Shown here piece by piece: positions 8,005 through 15,381 of a DNA stretch of 18,914 nt. This stretch comes from Pseudomonadota bacterium (lineage in GTDB: Bacteria; Pseudomonadota; Gammaproteobacteria; Burkholderiales; Burkholderiaceae_B), in assembly GCA_023388835.1 (NCBI GenBank), contig JAEWFK010000053.1, positions 1 to 18,914 of the forward strand. Direction: 5' to 3'. Each line of letters opens with the position of its first letter. The first letter of the stretch is position 1. Made by a program: the position numbers and the translations under genes. The notes beneath the pieces were generated by a model. It did no database searches and was not told the origin of the DNA. It saw only the letters and a list, made by a program, of their open reading frames with translations.

Positions 8005-8945
8005 CAGGCCACCTCGCCGTGCGCGGCCGCCCGCGGTGAGTCGGGCCGCCGGCCGTCGCGGTGTGCTGAGGCTGACGCGGGGTCGGAGGAAGCCCCCGGC
8101 ACGCCGTGTCCGGTGGAATTCGCAGCTTTGGCGCGGCCCCTGCGGAGGCGTTCGCGTAGTTCGGTCACATCGCCCGAACCCAGATAGGCCCGAATCACTT
8201 CAGGATCAGCCTGCACCTGGGCCGGAGAGCCCTGAGCGATCACCTGGCCGAAGTTCAGGACCACTACATGGTCCGACAAATCCATCACCAGACCCATATC
8301 GTGTTCGACCATGAGGACGGTCACGCCCCACTCCGCGTTCACATCCAGGATAAAGCGCGCCATGTCCTCGGTTTCTTCCCGATTCATCCCCGCGACCGGC
8401 TCATCCAGCATGAGGACACGCGGTTGCATGGCGAGCGCCCTGGCCATTTCGACACGCTTCTGCAGACCGTAAGGCAAGGACGCGACGGAGGCATGCCGGA
8501 TATGGTCAATCTCCAGGAAGTCGATGATGCGCGCCTCGATATCCGCGCGCAGCTCCATTTCCTCGCGCCGAGCCGCGCCGAAATAAAAAAGACTCTGGAA
8601 GATGTTGGTCTTGAGCTGGCAATGCCGGCCCAGTTTGATGTTGTCCAGCACCGACATGCCGCGGAACAAGGCAATGTTCTGAAAGCTGCGAGCCAGCCCC
8701 AGGCGGGCGCGTTCAGGCGCATGCAGGGTGGTAATGTCTCGGCCTTGGAAAAAAACCGACCCCGAAAGGGGTCGGTAAAAGCCGGAAATCGTATTGAAAA
8801 GCGAGGTTTTCCCGGCCCCGTTAGGGCCGATGACTGTGGTGATGGAGCCGGGGAGGACGTCGAACCCGACCCCATTCAATGCCTTGACTCCGCCGAATGC
8901 AAGCGTCAAGCCTTCCACCCGCAGGACAGGATCCGCTGTCGCCAC
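8004..8945 (-). CDS. livG: Branched-chain amino acid-type ABC transporter, ATP-binding protein LivG, with long C-terminal tail
   Basis: A 313-residue ATPase, the first gene of the operon. Walker A GPNGAGKT is at 40-47. The signature is the degenerate LivG form LPYGLQKR at 157-164, Walker B VLMLDEP lies at 177-183, and the switch His215 is in VEHDMG. The characteristic LivG end (IRAYLGSGD) finishes near residue 259. The remaining 50 or so residues are rich in Arg, Ala, Ser and Pro and look disordered; typical LivG proteins are about 255 residues. The start is GTG: AGGAGG stands 5 nt before it, whereas an ATG at 8949 is in another frame and only 1 nt from the same ribosome site. I could not find a convincing promoter in the 108 bp upstream. 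Confidence 0.93.
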   Translation of the reverse strand: MATADPVLRVEGLTLAFGGVKALNGVGFDVLPGSITTVIGPNGAGKTSLFNTISGFYRPLSGSVFFQGRDITTLHAPERARLGLARSFQNIALFRGMSVLDNIKLGRHCQLKTNIFQSLFYFGAARREEMELRADIEARIIDFLEIDHIRHASVASLPYGLQKRVEMARALAMQPRVLMLDEPVAGMNREETEDMARFILDVNAEWGVTVLMVEHDMGLVMDLSDHVVVLNFGQVIAQGSPAQVQADPEVIRAYLGSGDVTELRERLRRGRAKAANSTGHGVPGASSDPASASAHRDGRRPDSPRAAAHGEVA

Positions 8946-8950
8946 TCATG

Positions 8951-8956
8951 CCTCCT
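8951..8956 (-). promoter_or_regulatory. Strong Shine-Dalgarno for livG GTG start
   Basis: AGGAGG on the - strand, 5 nt before the GTG at 8945. Its spacing selects the GTG over the nearer, out-of-frame ATG at 8949. Confidence 0.7.
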
Positions 8957-9053
8957 CGTCGCTGTATTTCACCGCCGGGGTTGCCGCCGCTGCTCTGCCG
9001 GGGTGCTGGATAGCGCCCGAGCAAGCGCTCGGTCGAACAATGCAGGACAGCGC

Positions 9054-9395
9054 TCATTCGGACAAGCGCGGAGATACCCTGAGACGCAGTGCAGCATGGA
9101 TACGCACCAGGTAATCAGGATGACGCGAGCAATACCCGGCCGGTAGTTCCAGCACCACGCACGCGCGCTTTTCCCTTACGGCCCGCCACGGTCGAAGCGC
9201 GTGTACGCAACGACATTCACCGCCATCGGCATCCAGAAACACGACGTCTATTGCATGATCGAGGAAAAATGTGTGGACCGCAGAACAAGGCATAAGCACC
9301 AGTGCTTCGTTTTGCGCAAGAGGAAGGCCAGCGTGCAGCCCAAGGAAGCGCCGCCAAAAGGTATTGGCCCATCGCAAGCGCAGAATGGTGCTCAT
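9054..9395 (-). CDS. DUF192 domain protein at the end of the Tad operon
   Basis: A 113-residue protein covering essentially only a DUF192 domain. The family pattern is seen in RRFLGLHAGLP (15-25), then MPCSAVHTFFLDHAIDVVFL (35-54), ending with VVLELPAGYCSRHPD. There is no signal peptide, unlike many DUF192 proteins, which are often exported. The ATG overlaps the tadC stop in an ATGA, with little ribosome-binding sequence of its own, so it is likely made by translational coupling to tadC. DUF192 has no settled biochemical function; short cytoplasmic versions with the CxxVHTFF pattern are familiar to me beside Flp/Tad genes, which suggests a role in pilus assembly. That role is inference. Confidence 0.87.
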   Translation of the reverse strand: MSTILRLRWANTFWRRFLGLHAGLPLAQNEALVLMPCSAVHTFFLDHAIDVVFLDADGGECRCVHALRPWRAVREKRACVVLELPAGYCSRHPDYLVRIHAALRLRVSPRLSE

Positions 9396-10273
9396 TCGGC
9401 GAGCACCATGAACTTGGCCGCGATGGGAAACGCAATGATGAGGAAAGAACAGGGAAAGATGCAGAAGATCAACGGAAACATCATCTTCACCGGGGCCTCC
9501 AGGGCGAGCTTTTCTGCACGCAGGAAGCGCTCACTGCGCCGCTGATCGGACTGGGCGCGCAGGACCGGACCCAGGCTCATACCGGACTGGTCGGCCTGTG
9601 CCACGGCAGCCACGAAATGGTGCAAGGCCGGCAGATCGCAGCGTTGAGCCCAGTGCCCCAAAGCTTCCTGCCGCGACATGCCTGCGCGCACATCAGAAAG
9701 CATATGATGAAGCTCCTCGCGCAAGGGTCCAGGCGGTCCGTTGTGCGCGGCTTGCTGGAGAGCGCCATGCAGATTCAGTCCGGCTTCCACACATAGTGTG
9801 ACCATGTCCAGCAGAAACGGGAATTCGCGCGACATTGCCAGGCTGCGCCGCCTGATGCGCTCACGCAGTCTCTGTACCGGCCAGCACGCCACAATCATGC
9901 CGGTGATGATCGCGCAGCCCAGAACAGAAGGTAAGGAAAGACCGCGATACGTCGCCAGCGCGACGGCAGCTCCTGAAAGCAGCGCAAGCACACACTGGAA
10001 CGCGCAGAGATGATGCGCCGTCCAGGGCGCACGCATTCCGGAACGATGCAACAGAGTATCGAGCCTGCGGCGTAGCCGCCATGACAAGAAAGAACGACAG
10101 ATCGGTGCAAGCGCCTCGATCCAGGGCCACAATATGCGCAAAAGCCGCGAACGTGCTGCAGCGCTATCAAGGGCCGCGACGCCAGCGGGTGCCGCCGTGA
10201 TCGGCTTGCACAGCCACCAGCAAAACAAGCAAAGAGACAAGGCGGCCAAGGCCATGCTGAGTCCAATCCACAT
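9392..10273 (-). CDS. tadC: Tad pilus inner-membrane platform protein TadC (T2SS F family)
   Basis: A 293-residue polytopic inner-membrane protein. An N-terminal membrane segment (WIGLSMALAALSLCLFCWWL) and a central hydrophobic pair precede the T2SSF domain, which begins near SREFPFLLDMVTLCVEAGLN. The family pattern LPALHHFVAAVAQADQSGMS and then LGPVLRAQSDQRRSERF is followed by EAPVKMMFPLIFCIFPCSF and a last membrane helix. This is the TadC partner of TadB; together they form the platform on which the TadA ATPase acts. I chose the ATG at 10273 because GGGAG lies 8 nt upstream. A GTG at 10294, seven codons earlier, has no recognisable ribosome site. The gap to tadB is then 63 nt, the longest within this operon. 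Confidence 0.92.
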   Translation of the reverse strand: MWIGLSMALAALSLCLFCWWLCKPITAAPAGVAALDSAAARSRLLRILWPWIEALAPICRSFLSWRLRRRLDTLLHRSGMRAPWTAHHLCAFQCVLALLSGAAVALATYRGLSLPSVLGCAIITGMIVACWPVQRLRERIRRRSLAMSREFPFLLDMVTLCVEAGLNLHGALQQAAHNGPPGPLREELHHMLSDVRAGMSRQEALGHWAQRCDLPALHHFVAAVAQADQSGMSLGPVLRAQSDQRRSERFLRAEKLALEAPVKMMFPLIFCIFPCSFLIIAFPIAAKFMVLAE

Positions 10274-10281
10274 ACTGGAAT

Positions 10282-10286
10282 CTCCC
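10282..10286 (-). promoter_or_regulatory. Shine-Dalgarno site favouring the tadC ATG start
   Basis: GGGAG on the - strand, 8 nt before the ATG at 10273. No comparable site precedes the GTG at 10294. Confidence 0.5.
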
Positions 10287-10336
10287 GTGATCACCCATGT
10301 GAAACGCCGAACCGCTGCGGCATGTACACGGCTTCC

Positions 10337-11185
10337 CTAGACCTCGATATTCACAATACGGCGCACAATAAAGACGCCCGTGCACTCCAGGACGGCGATC
10401 ATCCCGAGTACGGCCCAGCCCACAGGACTCTGCCAAAGCAAGGCCATGGCGTCCGGGTCCAGCGCATGCAAGGCCATGGCTAGTCCCGGAGGCAGGCAGG
10501 CCATGATCCACGCTTGCATACGCCCTTGCGAGGTGAGCGCGCGGATCCTGCCCAACAACTGCAAGCGCGTGCGCAGAGTGTGCGAAATGCGCTCCAGTGT
10601 TTCAGCCAGGCTGCCGCCAGTTTGTCCGGCTACCTTGATGGCCGCGACGAACAGACCCATGGATTCTGTGGGAACACGCGTGTGCAATGCATCGAGCGCG
10701 TCGTTGAAGCGCATTCCCATGCGTTGCTGCTGCAGAATGAGGGCCAGCTCTTGTCCGAGCGGCCCGGCCACATGCTGCATGACTTGGCGAAGCCCGGATT
10801 GCAGCCCGGAGCCGGCGCGCAGGGCGCCGGCCAGGGCGAGCAGGAAATCCGGCAGCTGTTCGTCGATGCGGCGCCGGCGGCGGCGGCGCGCCCACGCTAG
10901 CGCGCCCCATGGGAACGCCAGTACCGCGCCGGCGACGGCGCAAGCGGCCAGCAGCGGCGCACCCATGGCGACGAGGAGACCGGCCAGCGCCAGAGCCAGA
11001 GCAAGGTTGGCACCCCAAAGCTGAGCAGGGTCCAGAAACAGAAAAAAGTCCGCAAGCCCATGCGCCGTCTCATGCTGAAAGGCCTGACGATACCGCGCAT
11101 ACTCGTGTTGCAGCCGCTGCAGGGCGAACCATGCCGCAAGGGTGGCCAGGACCCCGGAGGCCAGCATCAGTGTCAGGATCGCCAT
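10337..11185 (-). CDS. tadB: Tad pilus inner-membrane platform protein TadB (T2SS F family)
   Basis: A 282-residue inner-membrane protein. An N-terminal helix (ILTLMLASGVLATLAAWFAL) and a central pair (about 61-97) lead to a very basic segment, ARRRRRRRID (99-108), and the cytoplasmic T2SSF domain, beginning EQLPDFLLALAGALRAGSGL (109-128). The TadB pattern AAIKVAGQTGGSLAETLERI is at 181-200, and two membrane helices follow (about 226-277). It should interact with TadC and be driven by TadA. The ATG overlaps the tadA end by 13 bp and has AAGGA 7 nt upstream. The length is in the usual range of about 280-320. Confidence 0.93.
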   Translation of the reverse strand: MAILTLMLASGVLATLAAWFALQRLQHEYARYRQAFQHETAHGLADFFLFLDPAQLWGANLALALALAGLLVAMGAPLLAACAVAGAVLAFPWGALAWARRRRRRRIDEQLPDFLLALAGALRAGSGLQSGLRQVMQHVAGPLGQELALILQQQRMGMRFNDALDALHTRVPTESMGLFVAAIKVAGQTGGSLAETLERISHTLRTRLQLLGRIRALTSQGRMQAWIMACLPPGLAMALHALDPDAMALLWQSPVGWAVLGMIAVLECTGVFIVRRIVNIEV

Positions 11186-12972
11186 GCGTTTTCCTTTTCA
11201 TGTTGCACCACCGTGGTCTGACTCAGCCACTCCAAGGGGATAAGTTCCGTGTCCTGTTGAAAACATTCGGGCAGCACCCCGCATCCCTCGAATCTCGGTT
11301 CGTTGTCGGGTCGGTAACGGAAGAGTTCCTGAGTCTGAATGCGGCCGGCTTCGATTCCAGTCACCTCGACTATGGACGTGACCAAGCGACGACCATCGGA
11401 GAGTCGCGCCTGCTGGACGATTAGATCGACCGCCGACGCAATATGCTCGCGAATAGCGGCAAGGGGCAGATCCATGCCGGCCATGAGAATCATGGTCTCG
11501 AGGCGGGCGAGCGCGTCGCGCGGTGAATTGGCATGCAGCGTCGTTAACGAACCTTCATGCCCCGTATTCATGGCCGATAGCATGTCGAACGCTTCAGCGC
11601 CCCGGCATTCCCCCACAATGATGCGATCAGGCCGCATGCGCAGCGAGTTGCGCACGAGATCGCGAATGTCCACCCTGCCCTTTCCTTCCGCATTCACAGG
11701 ACGCGATTCGAGCGCGATCAGATGTTCGTGGTTCAGGCGAAGCTCAGCGGCATCTTCGATGGTAATGACGCGTTCACTGGCGGGGATGCGATTTGACAAC
11801 ACGTTGAGCAGGGTCGTCTTGCCCGAACCGGTGCCGCCCGACACCAGCATGCTCTTTCTGCTTGCGACACAGACATCAAGAAAGGCAGCCATGTGCTGGT
11901 CGAGGCTGCCGACGTCCAGGAGATCCTGCATGTCCAGGCGGCGCTCGGGGAACTTGCGTATGGTGAGACAGGCACCGCGCAAAGCAATGGGCGGAATCAC
12001 GGCGTTCACACGGGAGCCGTCGCGCAGTCGGGCGTCGACCATGGGCGAGGACTCATCGACGCGCCGCCCCAAAGGGGCGACGATGCGGTCGATTACAGCC
12101 ACAACCGCCTGTTCACTACTGAAGCCGCGCGGGTGGCGCAACAAGCGGCCGGAGCGTTCCACGTAGATTTCCGAATGTGTATTGACCATGATTTCGCTGA
12201 CGCTACGATCCGCCAGCAAAGGTTCCAAAGGCCCCAGGCCGACCGCTTCGTCCACCACCTGCTGCAGCATCTCCGCATGGTCGACTCCGACGGGGAGCTG
12301 ATCGTCTTTGATGAGGATATCCGACAACACCTCTCCCGCTTCACGTCGCAGAGCTTCATCGCTGAGCGTCAGGATGTCGCGCCGTCGCAGGTCCAGCGCG
12401 TCAAGCAGCGCTTTGTGCAATCGCCTTCGGTGGTGAACGAAGTCATCGCCCTGCACATCGACAGGCGTTTCGCATGGAGGCAACAGACGCCCGGCCGCTT
12501 TGGCGGGACCGGGACAGACATCGCCGAGGCCATGGTGATTGAGGACGGAGGCAGAGAAAGCACGTTCGTCTGCGTCGACGCGGCCCTGGCCGCCACACGG
12601 AAGCGACGGCACGGCTGAGTCGCTGCCTGCCAGACGCTGCGCCATCTCCGGCCGTGGCTGATGGTCGCACATAGGCATCCGGAGAATATGGATGCGACAG
12701 GGCCCGATGATGATCTCATCGCCCATGGCCAGCGGGCCGTGCTGCGTGATCCGCCGTCCGTTCAGATGGGTTCCGATCAGGCTGCCCAGATCCTCGAGAA
12801 ACAGTATCCCGCCACGCGAGACGATACGGGCGTGCTGCCTGGCGACGCGCCAGGACTTCAGCCGGAGCCCGCAAGAGGGCTCGCGGCCGATGGATAAAGG
12901 GACGGGAAAAACCCCATGGTCGCCGCGGCCGTCCTCGTAGGCCAGTTCGAGTTCCAACATAGCGTCTCTCAT
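11173..12972 (-). CDS. tadA: Tad secretion ATPase TadA/CpaF with an N-terminal FHA domain
   Basis: A 599-residue cytoplasmic ATPase for Tad pilus assembly or secretion. Residues about 5-98 are an FHA domain: SIGREPSCGLRL, VARQHARI and LEDLGSLIGTHLNGRRI. A Cys-, Pro- and Gly-rich linker of about 70 residues follows, then a complete CpaF: Walker A GGTGSGKTT at 379-387, acidic ITIED near 404-407, Walker B IIVGE near 451-455 and the His box GHEGSLTTLHANS at 471-483. CpaF alone is about 450 residues, so the FHA part is an added module. The FHA arginine of GR and the Asn of NG are present, but the usual SRxH serine is Ala44. The ATG at 12972 overlaps the secretin stop (ATGA) with GGAG 6 nt upstream; an ATG at 12984 would add four residues, and its GGAGG is only 3 nt away. 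A phosphothreonine partner would imply Ser/Thr-kinase control, but none is encoded nearby. Confidence 0.93.
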   Translation of the reverse strand: MRDAMLELELAYEDGRGDHGVFPVPLSIGREPSCGLRLKSWRVARQHARIVSRGGILFLEDLGSLIGTHLNGRRITQHGPLAMGDEIIIGPCRIHILRMPMCDHQPRPEMAQRLAGSDSAVPSLPCGGQGRVDADERAFSASVLNHHGLGDVCPGPAKAAGRLLPPCETPVDVQGDDFVHHRRRLHKALLDALDLRRRDILTLSDEALRREAGEVLSDILIKDDQLPVGVDHAEMLQQVVDEAVGLGPLEPLLADRSVSEIMVNTHSEIYVERSGRLLRHPRGFSSEQAVVAVIDRIVAPLGRRVDESSPMVDARLRDGSRVNAVIPPIALRGACLTIRKFPERRLDMQDLLDVGSLDQHMAAFLDVCVASRKSMLVSGGTGSGKTTLLNVLSNRIPASERVITIEDAAELRLNHEHLIALESRPVNAEGKGRVDIRDLVRNSLRMRPDRIIVGECRGAEAFDMLSAMNTGHEGSLTTLHANSPRDALARLETMILMAGMDLPLAAIREHIASAVDLIVQQARLSDGRRLVTSIVEVTGIEAGRIQTQELFRYRPDNEPRFEGCGVLPECFQQDTELIPLEWLSQTTVVQHEKENAWRS

Positions 12973-14354
12973 GGTGTTCTCCATTGTCCTCCGACCCCCG
13001 CCCAGGGTTGCCAGGTTGAACCAGACGTTGCGGCGGGCTGAGTAAACGGCGGCTTTTCGCGAATGGGGACGTTCAGAAGAGGTGAATCGGGGAATCTTTC
13101 GCGAACAAGCTCAGCGCTGCGGCGTACGCGCCGTTCGACATCAGGATGATCCGCGGATACGAGAACCGGCGTGACAAAGACGGCAAGCTCAGTATCGTTT
13201 CTCTGCGTCTTCGTTGAGCGGAACAATGCACCGACCACGGGCAGAGAACCGAGGCCTGGCACGCTGTCGACGTTGCGGGCGTCGTCACGGGAAAGGAAGC
13301 CTGCCAGCACGAGTGTCTGTCCGGAGCGCACATTGAATTCGGTGGAGGCACGGCGGGTTTTCAACGCCGGACCGTTCTCCACCGAGAGCGCATGGTCCAC
13401 CGAGCTGACCTCGACCTCGATACGGGAGCGGACGATGCCGCTGCGTTCGATCCGGGGCGTAATCCTGAGGGACACGCCGTAGGGCTTGAACGCGGTATTG
13501 GTGGAACCATTGGCGTCGGTGGTGGAATACGGCACTTCGCCGCCCGCCAGGAACTCCGCCGTTGAGCCGCTGCGTGCCAACAGCTGAGGTTGCGCAAGCA
13601 TCATGGCGTGGCCTTGTTGCAATAGTGCCTGTATCTGCGCGGACCAAAGCGCGCTTGCGCCCAGGTAGCCGGCGGCCATTCCCATCGGGAACAAGGCAGG
13701 AACGACGTTTTCGCCCGGGCGGTCCGCCAGACGGCGGCTGCCCCCGTCCCAGGCGACAGCCGCATTGAGGCCGCCGGCGGCGGGAGACTGCCAGCGTATG
13801 CCGAGCTCCCTGATCAACGAACGGGGGACCTCGAGTACCTGCACATCGAGCAGTACCATGCTGTCCCACCCTACCTGACCGGTGAAGTTCAGCAACTGAG
13901 GGTAGCGCCGTGATAGTTCATCGACCCTCAGCAAGTCATCGTCAGAGAGGCTGTCGCCTTCCACGAGCAGCTTGTCGCCAACAGTCGAGACCTGGATGCC
14001 GGGAATGCGCCCCAGCACCTCACGCAGTTCCTGCTCGATGCGCCGGGCCCCTTCCGGCGCGACCTCGACATCGTAGTGCTGGCGGCTCCCATCGGCGGAC
14101 CATATCTGCAGTGCGCTGGAGCCCTCATTGCGCGCGAATACGATGACTTCCTTCTCTTCCGTTGTCACGGCATTGAGCACGTGACCGTCCCCCACGGCAA
14201 CACGAGCAACCTCGGGCATGGCCAATACGCGGACTTCGCCGACCTGCATGCGCAGCGTAGAGTCGGCGCGCCCAATGGCCGGCGACAAAAGCAGGGCCGG
14301 CACAAGAAGCGCAGTGCCCAGTGTCACCCAAAGCGAACGACCGGAGGCGTGCAT
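12969..14354 (-). CDS. cpaC: Tad/Flp outer-membrane secretin CpaC/RcpA
   Basis: A 461-residue outer-membrane secretin through which the pilus would pass. A signal peptide is followed by a probable cut after IGRA (residue 30). The pilus/T2SS N domain runs about 33-98, a BON-like domain about 101-160 (EGARRIEQELREVLGRIPGI), and the secretin domain about 235-398. The classic secretin signature is VPGLGSLPVVGALFRSTKTQ (365-384), followed by NDTELAVFVTPVLV. About 60 Pro- and Arg-rich residues follow the domain. GGAG sits 6 nt before the ATG, and the cpaB stop is 3 nt upstream of it. I see no dedicated pilotin gene, but the exported protein encoded at 15382-16005 is an unassigned candidate accessory. 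Confidence 0.95.
   Translation of the reverse strand: MHASGRSLWVTLGTALLVPALLLSPAIGRADSTLRMQVGEVRVLAMPEVARVAVGDGHVLNAVTTEEKEVIVFARNEGSSALQIWSADGSRQHYDVEVAPEGARRIEQELREVLGRIPGIQVSTVGDKLLVEGDSLSDDDLLRVDELSRRYPQLLNFTGQVGWDSMVLLDVQVLEVPRSLIRELGIRWQSPAAGGLNAAVAWDGGSRRLADRPGENVVPALFPMGMAAGYLGASALWSAQIQALLQQGHAMMLAQPQLLARSGSTAEFLAGGEVPYSTTDANGSTNTAFKPYGVSLRITPRIERSGIVRSRIEVEVSSVDHALSVENGPALKTRRASTEFNVRSGQTLVLAGFLSRDDARNVDSVPGLGSLPVVGALFRSTKTQRNDTELAVFVTPVLVSADHPDVERRVRRSAELVRERFPDSPLLNVPIREKPPFTQPAATSGSTWQPWAGVGGQWRTP
12979..12982 (-). promoter_or_regulatory. Shine-Dalgarno site for the tadA start at 12972
   Basis: GGAG on the - strand, 6 nt before the ATG at 12972. It favours this start over the ATG at 12984, whose own GGAGG lies only 3 nt away. 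Confidence 0.4.
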
Positions 14355-14357
14355 ACG

Positions 14358-15380
14358 CTACTCCATGGAGATCGGCTGCCCACCTTGGGCGAAGAGATCG
14401 GTGTGTTCTCTCGCCTCGCGGTCCGGGTGGGCATCCGGCGGCAGTGACTGCTGCATCAGCCAGGCGCTGGCAAGCTGTTGAACATGAGGCAGGTCGAAGA
14501 CCCCGGACGGATTACGCACAATAGGAGCAGCCGGCGTAAGCCGAGGCACGTGACGTTCACTGCGGTTCCCATAGAGCACGGGTGCTCGCGACGACGAACG
14601 CGGCGGCGGACCTTGCGACACCCCGATGAGGCTGGCCAGGTCGCCCCGCACGGCCCTGCGCGTAGGCTGATCGTCGTTGGGATGCCTGAGTATCGCAGTG
14701 ATGGTGCCGCTTTGCCGAGCCGCCACCAGTTTCACGGCATCTTCGGGCGATGCATCGAGCGTGACCGTGGCGAAACCGGCGGCGTGTTCGACCGGCCTTT
14801 CCGACGGAAGCTGCGTCCGCCCGCCGGTTGCAAGGACCAGGACGCCTTGCAGCAAGGGGGCGGTGATCCGCCGCCGCTGATGCTCGAAGGAAACGTACAG
14901 ATCGATGAGGTCGCCGGGTTGCAACAGGCCCGACACGGAATTGATCGCATCCACCGGCATGGTGACGGCCCTGCGGCCTTCGCCCAGCTGACTGGAGAAG
15001 GACGCGTCGTTCGCCACACGGCCATGCACAGGCAAGACGAGATCGCCGGCTCGCAACGCACTGCGCAAGACCATACCCGTCAGTCGAATATGGTGGGCCG
15101 CATCGATACTCTCGCTGGGGACCATGCCGGCAGGGAAGCTGCGGCTGGCAAGGTGCTCAGCGCTCAGCCGGGTTCCGGCCGGCAAATCGTAGGCAGCCAC
15201 GACTCGAGTGACGACGGGTGTTCGCGCATCGGCTTCCAGGCGCTGTACATGGCCTTGTATATGCTGGCGTGCCGACCAGGCTGCGGCCAGACCAGCCAGC
15301 GCCGCGATTGCCAGCACTGCGGAAGACCGGCCAAACCGGGCCGGCGAACCGAGCCGGAATGCAGTACGAAAGCGCGCCAT
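14358..15380 (-). CDS. cpaB: Flp pilus assembly protein CpaB/RcpC
   Basis: A 340-residue periplasmic protein held by an N-terminal membrane anchor (AVLAIAALAGLAAAWSA, about 21-37). The SAF-like domain starts at VTRVVAAYDLPAGTRLSAEH (57-76), and the RcpC domain spans roughly 130-232 with AVTMPVDAINSVSGLLQPGD (138-157). From about 255 the sequence turns Pro-, Ser- and Arg-rich and resembles no domain I know, making the protein somewhat longer than many CpaB proteins (about 270-300). CpaB works with the secretin in the periplasm. The ATG is one base after the TGA of the preceding gene, with GGAG 7 nt upstream, and the stop is 3 nt before cpaC. Confidence 0.94.
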   Translation of the reverse strand: MARFRTAFRLGSPARFGRSSAVLAIAALAGLAAAWSARQHIQGHVQRLEADARTPVVTRVVAAYDLPAGTRLSAEHLASRSFPAGMVPSESIDAAHHIRLTGMVLRSALRAGDLVLPVHGRVANDASFSSQLGEGRRAVTMPVDAINSVSGLLQPGDLIDLYVSFEHQRRRITAPLLQGVLVLATGGRTQLPSERPVEHAAGFATVTLDASPEDAVKLVAARQSGTITAILRHPNDDQPTRRAVRGDLASLIGVSQGPPPRSSSRAPVLYGNRSERHVPRLTPAAPIVRNPSGVFDLPHVQQLASAWLMQQSLPPDAHPDREAREHTDLFAQGGQPISME

Positions 15381-15381
15381 A

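Noticed and set aside
9017..9032. Hairpin CCGAGC-AAGC-GCTCGG between the DUF192 gene and livG, considered as a terminator
   Set aside because: Only six base pairs and no T run after it on the - strand. It may be chance, and I do not call it a terminator.
8946..9053. Promoter for the livG operon
   Set aside because: TTGCTC/TTGTTC and TATCC-like hexamers occur, but none have acceptable spacing; I could not support a specific site.
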